Positions 53,418-62,716 of a stretch of DNA of 64,000 nt are shown one piece after another. The first letter of the stretch is position 1; each line of letters begins with the position of its first letter. A program made the translations under genes and the position numbers. Source of the DNA: Capnocytophaga cynodegmi DSM 19736 (GTDB taxonomy: Bacteria > Bacteroidota > Bacteroidia > Flavobacteriales > Flavobacteriaceae); the NCBI RefSeq assembly GCF_000379185.1, contig NZ_KB900736.1, positions 59,605-123,604 on the forward strand, written 5' to 3'. The notes beneath the pieces are model-generated. The model made no database searches and was not told where the DNA came from. It was given only the letters and a program-made list of their open reading frames with translations.

Positions 53418-54806
53418 TTATTTAATTTTTACAATTTGAGCCATCAACTCAGCTTCAGTTGCCAATTTTCCATTTACATAGGCATACCCTTGCATATGAC
53501 AAATACCCCTTCTAATAGGAGTCAAGAGTTCTAACTTAAAAATAAGTGTATCACCAGGCATTACTTGAACTTTGAACTTAACGTTATCTATCTTCATAAA
53601 ATATGTCAAGTAATTTTCGGGATCAGGTACTGTACTCAAAATCAATACGCCTCCTGCTTGAGCCATCGCTTCAATTTGCAAAACCCCAGGCATCACGGGA
53701 GCCCCAGGAAAATGTCCTACAAAGAAAGGCTCATTCATTGTTATATTTTTCAAGCCAATAACGTGTTTGTCCGAAAGCTCAAAAATTTTATCCACTAATA
53801 AAAATGGCGGACGATGTGGCAAGAGCTTCATTATATCATTAACATTCAGCAATGGAGGTTGATTTATATCAATTGAAGGAACGTTATTTCTACGTTCATT
53901 TTTAATAATTTTCGACAATTTTTTAGCAAACTGTGTATTAGTAAAATGACCTGGTTTTGTGGCAATTACCTTTCCTCTTATGCGTGTACCGACCAAAGCC
54001 AAATCTCCAATTACATCAAGGAGCTTATGTCGGGCAGCCTCATTGGAATAATGCAAATTCAAATTATCTAAAATCCCGTTTGGCTTCACAGAAATATCCT
54101 CTTTATTGAAGATTTTTTTCAACTTTTCCATCGTCTCTTCCGAGATTTCTTTATCTACATAAACGATAGCATTATTCAAATCTCCTCCTTTAATCAGCCC
54201 GTGGTCAAGAAGCATTTCTAATTCGTGTAAAAAACTGAATGTTCGTGAATTAGCAATCTCATCTTTGAACTCAGAAAGCTTATTCAGATAAGCATTTTGT
54301 GTACCTAAAATTTTAGTACCAAAATCAACCATCGTAGTTACTTGGTATTCATCAGAAGGAATTAGGGTAATTTCACTCCCTGTTTCTTCATTCACGTATG
54401 AAATTACTTCTTTTACAATGTATTCCTCACGCGGAGCGTCTTGTTCTTGAATTCCTACCTCTGATATAGCCTCTACAAAATACCTTGCCGAGCCATCCAT
54501 AATTGGTGGTTCTGAAGCATTTAATTCAATTATAACATTATCCAAATCCATTCCCACAAGAGCTGCCAAAACGTGTTCACAAGTTTGTATTTTGACACCT
54601 TTTTTCTCCAGAACGGTACCTCTTTCGGTATTTATCACATAGTTAACATCTGCCTCAATCAAGGGAGACCCTTCCAAATCCACTCGAACAAAAGTATATC
54701 CGTGATTTACTGGAGCTGGTTTTAATGTCATTTTCACATTCTGACCCGTGTGCAGACCTACTCCTTCTAAACTAATTTGGTTTGCTAAAGTATTTTGCTT
54801 TACCAT
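53418..54806 (-). CDS. lpxC/fabZ: Fused LpxC deacetylase and FabZ dehydratase
   Basis: A single 462-aa chain joining two activities, as is usual in Bacteroidota. LpxC part, about 1-305: zinc-dependent removal of acetate from UDP-3-O-acyl-GlcNAc, with EHVLAALVGMDLDNVIIELN, the HE motif FSFLHELEMLLDHGLIKGG and a zinc His in AARHKLLDVIGDLALVG. FabZ part, about 315-462: beta-hydroxyacyl-ACP dehydratase, LLPHRPPFLLVDKI, catalytic His in FVGHFPGAPVMPGVLQIEAM with Glu. The fusion couples lipid A and fatty-acid synthesis, which compete for the same acyl-ACP. It lies between lpxD and lpxA with gaps of 6 and 12 bases. Confidence 0.96.
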   Translation of the reverse strand: MVKQNTLANQISLEGVGLHTGQNVKMTLKPAPVNHGYTFVRVDLEGSPLIEADVNYVINTERGTVLEKKGVKIQTCEHVLAALVGMDLDNVIIELNASEPPIMDGSARYFVEAISEVGIQEQDAPREEYIVKEVISYVNEETGSEITLIPSDEYQVTTMVDFGTKILGTQNAYLNKLSEFKDEIANSRTFSFLHELEMLLDHGLIKGGDLNNAIVYVDKEISEETMEKLKKIFNKEDISVKPNGILDNLNLHYSNEAARHKLLDVIGDLALVGTRIRGKVIATKPGHFTNTQFAKKLSKIIKNERRNNVPSIDINQPPLLNVNDIMKLLPHRPPFLLVDKIFELSDKHVIGLKNITMNEPFFVGHFPGAPVMPGVLQIEAMAQAGGVLILSTVPDPENYLTYFMKIDNVKFKVQVMPGDTLIFKLELLTPIRRGICHMQGYAYVNGKLATEAELMAQIVKIK

Positions 54807-54812
54807 AAAATT

Positions 54813-55841
54813 TTATTTATCTTCCAAATATTTTTTTTCAATATCTAAAAATCGCTTCATCAATGTAGGTAATTTTTTGAAAATCACATACGATTTATTA
54901 TAATCAGAATATCCTATTGCTGGCGCTCCTTGTAACACTTCATCGTCTTCTACATTTCTGATAACACCCGATTGTGCTTGAATCTTCACTCGATTTCCTA
55001 TATTCAAATGCCCTACAATTCCTACCTGACCTCCAATCATACAACTCTCTCCTATTTTCGTAGAACCTGCTACTCCAGTCTGAGCTGCAATCACTGTATT
55101 CCTCCCAATTTCTACATTGTGAGCTATTTGTATTTGATTGTCTAATTTTACACCTTTACGAATAATTGTTGAACCTAAAGTGGCTCGGTCAATGGTACTT
55201 CCTGCACCTATATCAACGTAATCTTCAATGATAACGTTCCCGATTTGCGGAACTTTATTATAGAATCCTTCCTGAACTGGAGCAAAACCAAATCCATCAG
55301 CCCCTAATATAACCCCAGCGTGTAATGTACAATATTTGCCTATAATTGTTTCGGAATATATTTTACAACCTGCAAATAAAGTGGTATTATCACCAATGGT
55401 GACGTTATCACCAACATAGGTATTTGGATAAATTTTTACATTGTTACCAATAACCACATTTTCTCCAATATAGGAAAAAGCACCAACATACACGTCTTGC
55501 CCTATTTGTGCTGATTTTGAGATAAATGAAGGGTCTTCAATTCCTTTCTTATTCAACTTTATCTGATTATAGTATTCCAATAGCTTTGAGAAAGCCGAAT
55601 ACGCATCATCTACTTTTACTAGAGTAACTGAAAGTTCACTTTCCGCCTCAAAAGTTTTATTAACTATTGCTACAGAAGCCTCTGTGGTATATATGTAGTT
55701 TTTATACTTCGGATTTGCTAAAAAAGTAATGCTTCCCGCCTCACCTTCTTCAATTTTTGAGAGTTTGTACACCTCTACATCAGGATTTCCTTCTACTTCT
55801 CCGTGTAGTATATTTGCTATTTGTAAAGCTGTAAATTTCAC
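54813..55841 (-). CDS. lpxD: UDP-3-O-acylglucosamine N-acyltransferase
   Basis: Third lipid A enzyme: N-acylates UDP-3-O-acyl-glucosamine, 342 aa. N-terminal uridine-binding domain (about 1-100, [19 protein letters not shown]), then hexapeptide repeats forming a beta helix. The catalytic His lies in [20 protein letters not shown], and [10 protein letters not shown] is the family's Gly-Phe loop. First of lpxD-lpxC/fabZ-lpxA-efp; a -7 element lies about 96 bases upstream. Confidence 0.95.
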   Translation of the reverse strand: MKFTALQIANILHGEVEGNPDVEVYKLSKIEEGEAGSITFLANPKYKNYIYTTEASVAIVNKTFEAESELSVTLVKVDDAYSAFSKLLEYYNQIKLNKKGIEDPSFISKSAQIGQDVYVGAFSYIGENVVIGNNVKIYPNTYVGDNVTIGDNTTLFAGCKIYSETIIGKYCTLHAGVILGADGFGFAPVQEGFYNKVPQIGNVIIEDYVDIGAGSTIDRATLGSTIIRKGVKLDNQIQIAHNVEIGRNTVIAAQTGVAGSTKIGESCMIGGQVGIVGHLNIGNRVKIQAQSGVIRNVEDDEVLQGAPAIGYSDYNKSYVIFKKLPTLMKRFLDIEKKYLEDK

Positions 55842-55936
55842 CTTTATTTCTTTAAATTATTGAAAATAAATATTATAGAAAATGAAAAAATATTTTTCTT
55901 TTTGTAGTGAAAATGATATTTTTGGTTTTTCCGCAA

Positions 55937-55944
55937 CAAAAATA
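55937..55944 (-). promoter_or_regulatory. Predicted -7 element of the lpx cluster
   Basis: TATTTTTG on the minus strand, an exact TAnnTTTG match, 96 bases before the lpxD ATG. The -33 element is not clear. Confidence 0.4.
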
Positions 55945-56045
55945 GAAAAATAATTTAAAAGAGCATTAAATATTACTTTTTTTAGGCTTTATCTATTGTG
56001 AATTATAAACATTCTGCAATTTAGAACTTCTGTTTAAAAAACTTA

Positions 56046-58604
56046 TTAGAAAGGATAATTAATACCTATATTATAAACCAGATTTTTCAGAGAAACATCT
56101 GTAAACCAACGATTCTTCATCGAATTTGCAGGATTGTATATTCTGTTAGCAACATCTAATCGAAAAACAAAAAAACCAAAATCATACCGAAGTCCCAAAC
56201 CTGAACTTATTCCTATATCTTTCAATGAAGAAAAATTCTTAAATTTATACGAATCAAACGAAACATCATCAAGAACATTCCAAATATTACCCGCATCGGT
56301 AAAGATAGCTCCTTTAAATGCTCCTGCTATAGGAAAACGGTATTCCAAATTTAGTGTAAGTTTCATATTAGCTTCATTATAATCCAAAATAGATTCACTA
56401 CTTCCTGGCCCTAAGCTATATGCTCTCCAACCGCGATTATCACTCGAACCTCCTGCAAAATAACTTTGTGAAAACGGAACATTTTTTGAATTTCCATACG
56501 GAATAGCAACCCCCAGAAAACTACGAAAAGCCAAAGAACTTTGCTCCCCTATAGGCCAATGCTTGATGTAATCAATTTCTGTTTTTATAAACTGTGCATA
56601 CTCAACTCCTAAAAATTTTCTTGGGTTATTACCTTCTTTTACAACTCCATACAAGCTCGAAAATAAATTCAGCAGACTACCAGCACTTTCTAATTTCACA
56701 CGAAATTGTGAAAAATCTCTCTGAAAAAATTGCGAATTATTATTGAATATATAGGTAAAACTTGTTGAAAGAATGAAATCATTACGTGTAAGCCTTTCTT
56801 GTCTTTGTCCTATACTCAAAATTGGCGTTATATCTTCCTCATTAAGAGTTACTTTTTGATTAATTATATCATTAAAAAATCCTGAAGTACCTCTCTCCAC
56901 AATCAAATTTCCTTCACTATCCCAGTAAGATGGGTCAAGTGTATATTTTTTAGCTATCGTATTCAATCGGTCGTAGGTAGACCTATAAATATTGAAAAAA
57001 TTACCTGGATTCAGATTATGCACATACTGAACGTTTAACAAATCGAGCACACTCTTGTCATTCCTCGGATTCCAAGAATATCGCAATACTCCCGTTACAT
57101 TTTGCTTATCCAAACCAATATTCGTTTGATAACTTGTTCCCATTTGCAACATTGTTTGAGGAGTCATCGAATAAGGAATTATTTTAGAAGTGTTGAAAAG
57201 AAACACTATTTCAGGAAAAACTAACCGAATATCTCCGCTAATTTCTGACATATTAAAAAACCTCTTGTCATCTGAATTCCTTTGTGAAGCAAAAGTTCCT
57301 TGCAAATTCAGCTCCAATATTTCACTTCTTCTGAAGGCGTTTCTAGTTGCAAATGAAGTCCCTAATGTAATACCAATTTGCTCAATTTCAGAACGTTTTA
57401 TTTCGTTAGTGAGTCGAAGTGAAAATTTATCCAACGGAGCTAAGTATATATTCGCATCTAAACTTTTTTGAAGCGTATCATTTTTAGCATATTTGAATTC
57501 AATATTAGGATATTTGAAAATACGTAAATTGTTGATTTGCTTATACGTAAGCCCTCTATTTTCATCTGAATAAATAGCTCCTTTCTCCAAAGCTGAAGCC
57601 ATTTTCAGGATACGAGGTCTGTATTTTAATTTGTCTTTATAAAATATAGTTATATCTTTATAAGAAACTGAATCCAAAGATTTTGAATCCATAGTGTAAT
57701 CATAATCAGTAAAAATTCGGATGTTATTAAGGCGATGAACTTTATATGTTTTTTTAGTGATAATATCTCCATCACGTTCAATCAAATCATCGATAACAGT
57801 TGTTACATCAAGTTTTTGGTCTTTATTCTCCTGAATTGTATCACGCTCTATTTCAAAATTTATCGAACTTTGTTGGAATGTATAAAATCCATTGTTTCGG
57901 AACAATGAGCTTAATCGCGTACGTTCTTTATTAAAATCACTCAATTGATACGGATTTCCTGACTTCAGAAAACTTTTTTGCAAGTGCAAATTATACACCG
58001 AATCAATTTCTGATGAAGCTATAGAGGTTTTCAGAGTATCTAAATAATAACGTTCTCCTGTGTTAATGTGATAAGAAACTATAGCTCTTTTTTTCTTATT
58101 TTTAGGATTATAAATTACACTATCTTTTACAACAGAATTAAAATATCCGATGCTATTATGATATGATTTTAAATAGTTTACACTTGATTTTGTTTTTGAG
58201 TCATCTAAAATAACAGGAGCATCACCAATATTTTTCAATTGTCGATGTATTCCTGAAACAAAGAAAGATTTTTTTAGTCGTTCAACTTGTTTTTGTGATA
58301 ATATTCTCTCTAAAGTATTATTCCACTTCGGGTGTTCATCAAGCCAATCTTGAAAATCTTTCTCAGGATTTGGCTTTGCTGCATTGTATATGTACAAACC
58401 TAAAGGCAACCCAAACAAAGCTGAATTTGGCTTTTGTAAAATAAAATTATTTATCTTTGCGTCTTCTGTTTTCTTATCATTTACGTAGATGGTATTTTCT
58501 TGAAGCAAATACGAATTTTCAGGAACTCTTTTCACTGCGTTACAGGCTGATAACAAAATAGATATCAACGCAAAAAGTAATATTTTAGGCAAAAATAATC
58601 TCAC
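56046..58604 (-). CDS. tamL: TamL-type outer-membrane assembly lipoprotein (BamA/Omp85 superfamily)
   Basis: Omp85-superfamily protein, 852 aa, which together with TamB is thought to insert outer-membrane proteins or move lipids. The lipoprotein signal ends ILLSACNAVK with Cys21. POTRA-like domains about 130-430, and the C-terminal barrel about 440-852 with conserved YFAGGSSDNRGWRAYSLGPG (the lid-lock region) and FTDAGNIWNV. Residues after the lipidated Cys are NAVKRV, with no acidic export signal, consistent with a periplasm-facing anchor. The start is GTG at 58602-58604. No tamB is in view. It is divergent from the RNA methyltransferase gene. Confidence 0.93.
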   Translation of the reverse strand: MRLFLPKILLFALISILLSACNAVKRVPENSYLLQENTIYVNDKKTEDAKINNFILQKPNSALFGLPLGLYIYNAAKPNPEKDFQDWLDEHPKWNNTLERILSQKQVERLKKSFFVSGIHRQLKNIGDAPVILDDSKTKSSVNYLKSYHNSIGYFNSVVKDSVIYNPKNKKKRAIVSYHINTGERYYLDTLKTSIASSEIDSVYNLHLQKSFLKSGNPYQLSDFNKERTRLSSLFRNNGFYTFQQSSINFEIERDTIQENKDQKLDVTTVIDDLIERDGDIITKKTYKVHRLNNIRIFTDYDYTMDSKSLDSVSYKDITIFYKDKLKYRPRILKMASALEKGAIYSDENRGLTYKQINNLRIFKYPNIEFKYAKNDTLQKSLDANIYLAPLDKFSLRLTNEIKRSEIEQIGITLGTSFATRNAFRRSEILELNLQGTFASQRNSDDKRFFNMSEISGDIRLVFPEIVFLFNTSKIIPYSMTPQTMLQMGTSYQTNIGLDKQNVTGVLRYSWNPRNDKSVLDLLNVQYVHNLNPGNFFNIYRSTYDRLNTIAKKYTLDPSYWDSEGNLIVERGTSGFFNDIINQKVTLNEEDITPILSIGQRQERLTRNDFILSTSFTYIFNNNSQFFQRDFSQFRVKLESAGSLLNLFSSLYGVVKEGNNPRKFLGVEYAQFIKTEIDYIKHWPIGEQSSLAFRSFLGVAIPYGNSKNVPFSQSYFAGGSSDNRGWRAYSLGPGSSESILDYNEANMKLTLNLEYRFPIAGAFKGAIFTDAGNIWNVLDDVSFDSYKFKNFSSLKDIGISSGLGLRYDFGFFVFRLDVANRIYNPANSMKNRWFTDVSLKNLVYNIGINYPF

Positions 58605-58624
58605 AAACTTTTGTTTTTAGGGCT

Positions 58625-58632
58625 CAAAAATA
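58625..58632 (-). promoter_or_regulatory. Predicted -7 element of tamL
   Basis: TATTTTTG on the minus strand, an exact TAnnTTTG match, 20 bases before the GTG start, in a gap of only 38 bases shared with the divergent methyltransferase gene. Confidence 0.45.
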
Positions 58633-58642
58633 CATATTTTTT

Positions 58643-59371
58643 ATGGTTAGCAAAAATCAAATTAAACTTATTCAGAAGTTACAACAAAAAAAATATCGTT
58701 TTCAGCATCAAATGTTTATCGTCGAAGGCAAAAAATCAATTCTTGAGTTTCTGCATTCAAACTTTAATGTTGAACAAATTTTTGTTACAGAATATTTTTC
58801 CGACAAATTACCTAAAAGCAAAACAACTATTACCACAAAAGAAGAACTAAAAAAAATAAGCTCACTTAAAAACCCTGATGAAGGCATTGCTATTTTTAAA
58901 ATTCCAGAAGAGCAACCCATTCATCATAAGGGACTTATATTAATTCTGGACGATATTCGTGATCCTGGAAACTTAGGAACCATTATTCGGCTTTGCGATT
59001 GGTTTGGTGTTCAACAATTAGTTTGTAGTGAACAAACAACCGATTGCTACAACCCAAAAGTTGTACAGGCTTCGATGGGTTCATTAAGTCGGATAAAAAT
59101 ACATTACACTGATTTACAAAACTTTTTAACCAACACAGCATTACCGATTTACGCAACAGCAATGAATGGTGAAAATGTACACCAAACCGTTTTTCAGGAA
59201 GATTTTATCCTCATAATGGGTAATGAAGCTAACGGGATTTCTGAGGAGATATTCAAATTTGCGACCAAAAAAATTACAATTCCACGTTTTGGGCAACTAC
59301 AACAAACTGAAAGCCTAAATGTTGCAACCGCAACCGCCATTTTACTAAATGAAGCCAGAAGAGAAAAATAA
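58643..59371 (+). CDS. TrmH/SpoU family RNA 2'-O-methyltransferase
   Basis: SPOUT-fold methyltransferase that should methylate a ribose 2'-OH in rRNA or tRNA using SAM, 242 aa. N-terminal substrate-binding domain about 1-90 (KKYRFQHQMFIVEGKKSI). The catalytic knot has motif 1 LDDIRDPGNLGTIIRLCDWF, motif 2 LIMGNEANGISEEI and motif 3 IPRFGQLQQTESLNVATATA. In motif 3 the usual Glu-Ser-Leu-Asn-Val is kept. The exact RNA target cannot be told. It is divergent from tamL, a pairing I recall from other Flavobacteria. Confidence 0.92.
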   Translation: MVSKNQIKLIQKLQQKKYRFQHQMFIVEGKKSILEFLHSNFNVEQIFVTEYFSDKLPKSKTTITTKEELKKISSLKNPDEGIAIFKIPEEQPIHHKGLILILDDIRDPGNLGTIIRLCDWFGVQQLVCSEQTTDCYNPKVVQASMGSLSRIKIHYTDLQNFLTNTALPIYATAMNGENVHQTVFQEDFILIMGNEANGISEEIFKFATKKITIPRFGQLQQTESLNVATATAILLNEARREK

Positions 59372-59421
59372 TCATACAATCTCAAAAATTCACTCTATCT
59401 ATCATAAAAAATTAATTTTCT

Positions 59422-61287
59422 ATGAAAAAAAATATTTCAACATTACTGTTTTCTTCCTTAATTTTTCTTTTTTTTGCAGCCGCTTGTAAAAATAAGGAGG
59501 AACAACCCAGCAAACAAATGAAAGAAAAAAACAAAAAAGTAGTCTATCAGGTATTTACGCGTCTTTTTGGCAATACCAATACAAACAACAAACCTTGGGG
59601 AACAAAAGAAGAAAATGGTGTGGGTAAATTTTCGGATTTTACCGACAAAGCTCTGCAAGAAATTAAAGATTTAGGAGCCACACACATCTGGTTTACAGGC
59701 GTTCCTCATCACGCTTTGGTGGGTGATTACAGGGCTATTGGGGTGTCTGACGACTCTCCCGAAGTGGTAAAAGGACGTGCTGGTTCGCCCTATGCCGTGA
59801 AAGATTACTACAACGTAAATCCTGATTTGGCTGACAATCCCGAAAATCGCTTAGAAGAATTCAAGGCCCTGATTGAGCGTACCCACAAAAACGGACTCAA
59901 AGTAATCATCGACATTGTTCCCAATCACGTGGCTCGTAAGTACGAAAGTATCTCAAAACCAAACGGAATCAAAGGTTTTGGGGAAGAAGACAACACTTCT
60001 GTACAATACGATGTGAACAATAATTTTTACTACAACCCTGGTGAAGCCTTTGAAGCACCTAATTATGTCGAAGGTTATTTGCCTTTGGGGGGCGAATCTT
60101 TCACTGAAAAGCAAAAATTTCACGAATTTCCGGCAAAATGGACAGGCAATGGTTCACGCAAATCCAAACCTGACTTCAATGATTGGTACGAAACCGTAAA
60201 ACTTAATTTTGGTATCCGTCCCGATGGCACAAAAGATTTTCCCGAACTTTCCGACGATTTCAACGACAAGGATTACAAAGCACATTTTTCTTTTTGGGAA
60301 GGAAAAAACTTGCCCAATACGTGGATAAAATTCAGAGATATTGCACTTTTTTGGCTTGATTTAGGAGTAGATGGATTCCGTTTTGATATGGCAGAGATGG
60401 TTCCCGTAGAATTTTGGAGTTATCTGAATTCCAACATTAAAATGAAAAATCCTGATGCTTTTTTGTTGGCAGAAATCTACAACCCGAAAGCCTACCGTGA
60501 TTATATTCGCAAAGGAAAAATGGACTATTTATACGATAAAGTACAATTGTATGACACACTTCGAGGGATTATCTCACACGGACGCACCACCGATGCTATT
60601 GCTCCCATACAGAAGGAGTTATCGGATATTTCAGAAAATATGCTTCACTTTTTAGAAAATCACGATGAGCAACGTATCGCCTCACCTGAATTTGCTGGAT
60701 ATGCCAAAAAAGCAAAACCCGCTATGGTGGTTTCTTCTCTCATTAGTGATGCACCCGTAATGATATATTTTGGACAAGAAGTGGGCGAAAAAGGAGCAGA
60801 ACGAGGCGGTTTTGGTAGTCCTTCTCGTACTTCCATTTTCGATTATGTAGGCGTTCCCGCACATCAACGTTGGGTAAATAACAAGCAGTTTGACGGAGGG
60901 CAACTTTCTGAAAATGAGAAACAACTTCGTGATTTCTACAAACGTTTACTTAATTTGAACGTAAACGGATTTTATGCTGACATACACGAACATAACCGAA
61001 AACATACCGAATTCTACAATGATAAAGTGTATGCTTTTGTACGAGGCGATGAAGAAAATCAGTGGATTATTGTTGTGAATTTTAGTGATACGGACGCATT
61101 TGGATTTGATTTGCAAATTCCTCAGTTTGTAGTCGGAAGTTGGTTTTTAAACGACGGGGCGTACACCACAACTGATGTCCTTTATGAAAGCCAAAAAACA
61201 ATCCTACACGTTACCAACGGACAAGGAAAAATGCGTGTGGATATTGCTCCGTTGCAATCACTTGTGTTTAAAATTTCAAAAAAATAA
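59422..61287 (+). CDS. GH13 alpha-amylase family lipoprotein, probably surface-exposed
   Basis: Alpha-glucan or maltodextrin hydrolase, 621 aa. A lipoprotein signal ends FAAACKNKEEQ with Cys22; Lys-Glu-Glu at +4 to +6 resembles the surface-export signal known from Capnocytophaga lipoproteins. The (beta/alpha)8 barrel holds VIDIVPNHVARKY, then the catalytic nucleophile Asp322 (GFRFDMAEMVP), acid Glu351 (LLAEIYNPKAY) and Asp415 (LENHDEQR). A C-terminal beta domain ends the chain. Exact product specificity is not evident. It stands alone: no susC, susD or other sus genes are near. Confidence 0.93.
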   Translation: MKKNISTLLFSSLIFLFFAAACKNKEEQPSKQMKEKNKKVVYQVFTRLFGNTNTNNKPWGTKEENGVGKFSDFTDKALQEIKDLGATHIWFTGVPHHALVGDYRAIGVSDDSPEVVKGRAGSPYAVKDYYNVNPDLADNPENRLEEFKALIERTHKNGLKVIIDIVPNHVARKYESISKPNGIKGFGEEDNTSVQYDVNNNFYYNPGEAFEAPNYVEGYLPLGGESFTEKQKFHEFPAKWTGNGSRKSKPDFNDWYETVKLNFGIRPDGTKDFPELSDDFNDKDYKAHFSFWEGKNLPNTWIKFRDIALFWLDLGVDGFRFDMAEMVPVEFWSYLNSNIKMKNPDAFLLAEIYNPKAYRDYIRKGKMDYLYDKVQLYDTLRGIISHGRTTDAIAPIQKELSDISENMLHFLENHDEQRIASPEFAGYAKKAKPAMVVSSLISDAPVMIYFGQEVGEKGAERGGFGSPSRTSIFDYVGVPAHQRWVNNKQFDGGQLSENEKQLRDFYKRLLNLNVNGFYADIHEHNRKHTEFYNDKVYAFVRGDEENQWIIVVNFSDTDAFGFDLQIPQFVVGSWFLNDGAYTTTDVLYESQKTILHVTNGQGKMRVDIAPLQSLVFKISKK

Positions 61288-61388
61288 GAATAAAAAATAA
61301 AGCAAGAAATAGTAACCAAGATGTAAACCATAAGTACAGCTTTTTCATATCAGTTTCTATCTGATGAAAGGAATATCTTAGTTTCAAA

Positions 61389-61458
61389 TCCCACAAATAG
61401 TACATTTTTTACGGAGTGTCACGTAAAATCAATCTGTGTATATGTACTTTTTGTGGGA
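61389..61458. repeat. Nested inverted repeat (possible structured RNA or small element)
   Basis: Outer arms TCCCACAAATAGTACA (61389-61404) and TGTACTTTTTGTGGGA (61443-61458) pair at 15 of 16 positions. Inside them TTTTACG (61407-61413) pairs with CGTAAAA (61422-61428). The whole is 70 bases. It might be a small RNA, a transcript-end structure or the remnant of a mobile element; no open frame lies in it. Confidence 0.6.
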
Positions 61459-61576
61459 ACATTTTTTTAAAGAAATATAAATTCTAAATAAATCATAGAA
61501 AACATATAAAAACATTCTGGTTGAACTTTATTTCTTATTTAAAAAAATACGAAATAATCTTATTTCAAATAGTTAT

Positions 61577-61702
61577 AACGATGCAATAACTTAAAACAAT
61601 CGTATTTTATAAAATTGTAACGATACAATAGTGCAAAACAATCACATTTTACATAATTGCAACAATACAACAACGCAAAACATCATTGTTTTATTCAATT
61701 AT
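61577..61702. repeat. Three degenerate 42-bp tandem repeats
   Basis: Units start at 61577, 61619 and 61661 with AACgATnCAAtAnnnnAAAACAAT-like sequence. The period equals that of the type B units between galM and galK, and both contain an AAAACA-n-nCG-like core, but the rest differs. Confidence 0.6.
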
Positions 61703-61798
61703 CACATATATTCGAGCAAAAAAATACTCTTTTGTGATATATAATCTCACAAAAGAGTAAAAACATACAACTTGAAATATATTTCTGCTAAAAAATTT

Positions 61799-62662
61799 TC
61801 ACATTCTTTTAAAACGATTATGCGTCCAAAGGTAATACTCTGGTTGTTTATAGATTTGCCTATTCAATCGCTCAAAGAACATATCAGTTATTTGATAGTC
61901 AGTAACTTGAGTAGGATTTTCCGATAAAATTTCGAAAGTAGTTTGATAATATCCTCGCTTTATTTTTTGAATATTTGCAAACAAAATCACGGTATTGAGC
62001 TGTTTGCCCATTCGTTCTGCTCCTGTAAATACAGGGACGCGAAGTCCTAAAAAAGGTCGACGATAACTTTTAGCGTTGTTAGGCACTTGGTCAGCTGCGA
62101 AACCATAACAACAAATCAGCCCATTATCCTTATGTTTTTTCATTTCAACACTTGCTCTGTAACGCGAAAGGAGAAAACTTTTATGCTTCATTCGTACTTT
62201 CTGAACAAGTCGGTCAAAATATTTATTACTCAGAGGCGTGTAAAGTGCGTAAGGTTTGTGTTCTAAATAGTACGCCAGTGAAAGTAGCCATTCGTAACTT
62301 GCATAATGTCCGCACATTAGAATGACACTTCGGTTTTGGATATTTTTATCTTTGAATACTTCCAGATTGGTATAGGTCATTCGTTGTTTCATTTCTCTTT
62401 CAGTCATTCCGTAAGATTTTATCATCTCAAGGAATATATCGCAAAAGTGTTTGTAAAACTTTTTCTCTATACTCAATAATTCGGTTTGGGTTTTAAAAGG
62501 AAAAGCAGTGTTCAAATTCTTCCGAACAACTTTCACCCTGAATTTAAACAATTTATACACTATAAAATAAGCAAAATCCGATACAACATACAATAATCTA
62601 AAAGGTAATTTTGAAAGTATCCAAATAATCGGATATGCTATTATATATACGAATAAATCCAT
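61799..62662 (-). CDS. LpxL/HtrB-type lysophospholipid/lipid A acyltransferase
   Basis: Inner-membrane-associated acyltransferase, 287 aa, of the family that adds the late acyl chains to lipid A. An N-terminal helix (about 5-22) anchors it. The catalytic HX4E is in MCGHYASYEWLLSLAY, and FAADQVPNNAKSYRRPFLG is the second conserved block of the LpxL family. The acceptor in this organism, lipid A or another lipid, is not decided by sequence. It is divergent from the rhomboid protease gene, with back-to-back promoter elements in the 54-base gap. Confidence 0.92.
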   Translation of the reverse strand: MDLFVYIIAYPIIWILSKLPFRLLYVVSDFAYFIVYKLFKFRVKVVRKNLNTAFPFKTQTELLSIEKKFYKHFCDIFLEMIKSYGMTEREMKQRMTYTNLEVFKDKNIQNRSVILMCGHYASYEWLLSLAYYLEHKPYALYTPLSNKYFDRLVQKVRMKHKSFLLSRYRASVEMKKHKDNGLICCYGFAADQVPNNAKSYRRPFLGLRVPVFTGAERMGKQLNTVILFANIQKIKRGYYQTTFEILSENPTQVTDYQITDMFFERLNRQIYKQPEYYLWTHNRFKRM

Positions 62663-62680
62663 TTATATCAAAAATTTCTG

Positions 62681-62698
62681 CAAATATACTTATATTTG
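62681..62698. promoter_or_regulatory. Palindromic divergent promoter core
   Basis: CAAATATA (62681-62688) and TATATTTG (62691-62698) form a perfect palindrome with a 2-base centre. Each half is an exact TAnnTTTG -7 element, one directed left at the acyltransferase gene and one right at the rhomboid gene. Polymerase should not be able to occupy both at once. Confidence 0.55.
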
Positions 62699-62716
62699 TC
62701 CGAAAAAAATTGGTGT

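Larger units (their letters stand above)
61288..61798. other. Structured intergenic region without genes
   Basis: 511 bases with no coding frame of note. It holds a nested inverted repeat (61389-61458) and a degenerate 42-bp tandem repeat (61577-61702). The remainder is AT-rich and featureless to me; I see no classic terminator for the GH13 gene. Confidence 0.6.

Noticed and set aside
62696-62716. Upstream TTG start for the rhomboid protease
   Set aside because: It lies within the TATATTTG -7 element; ATG 62717 gives a normal rhomboid N-terminus.
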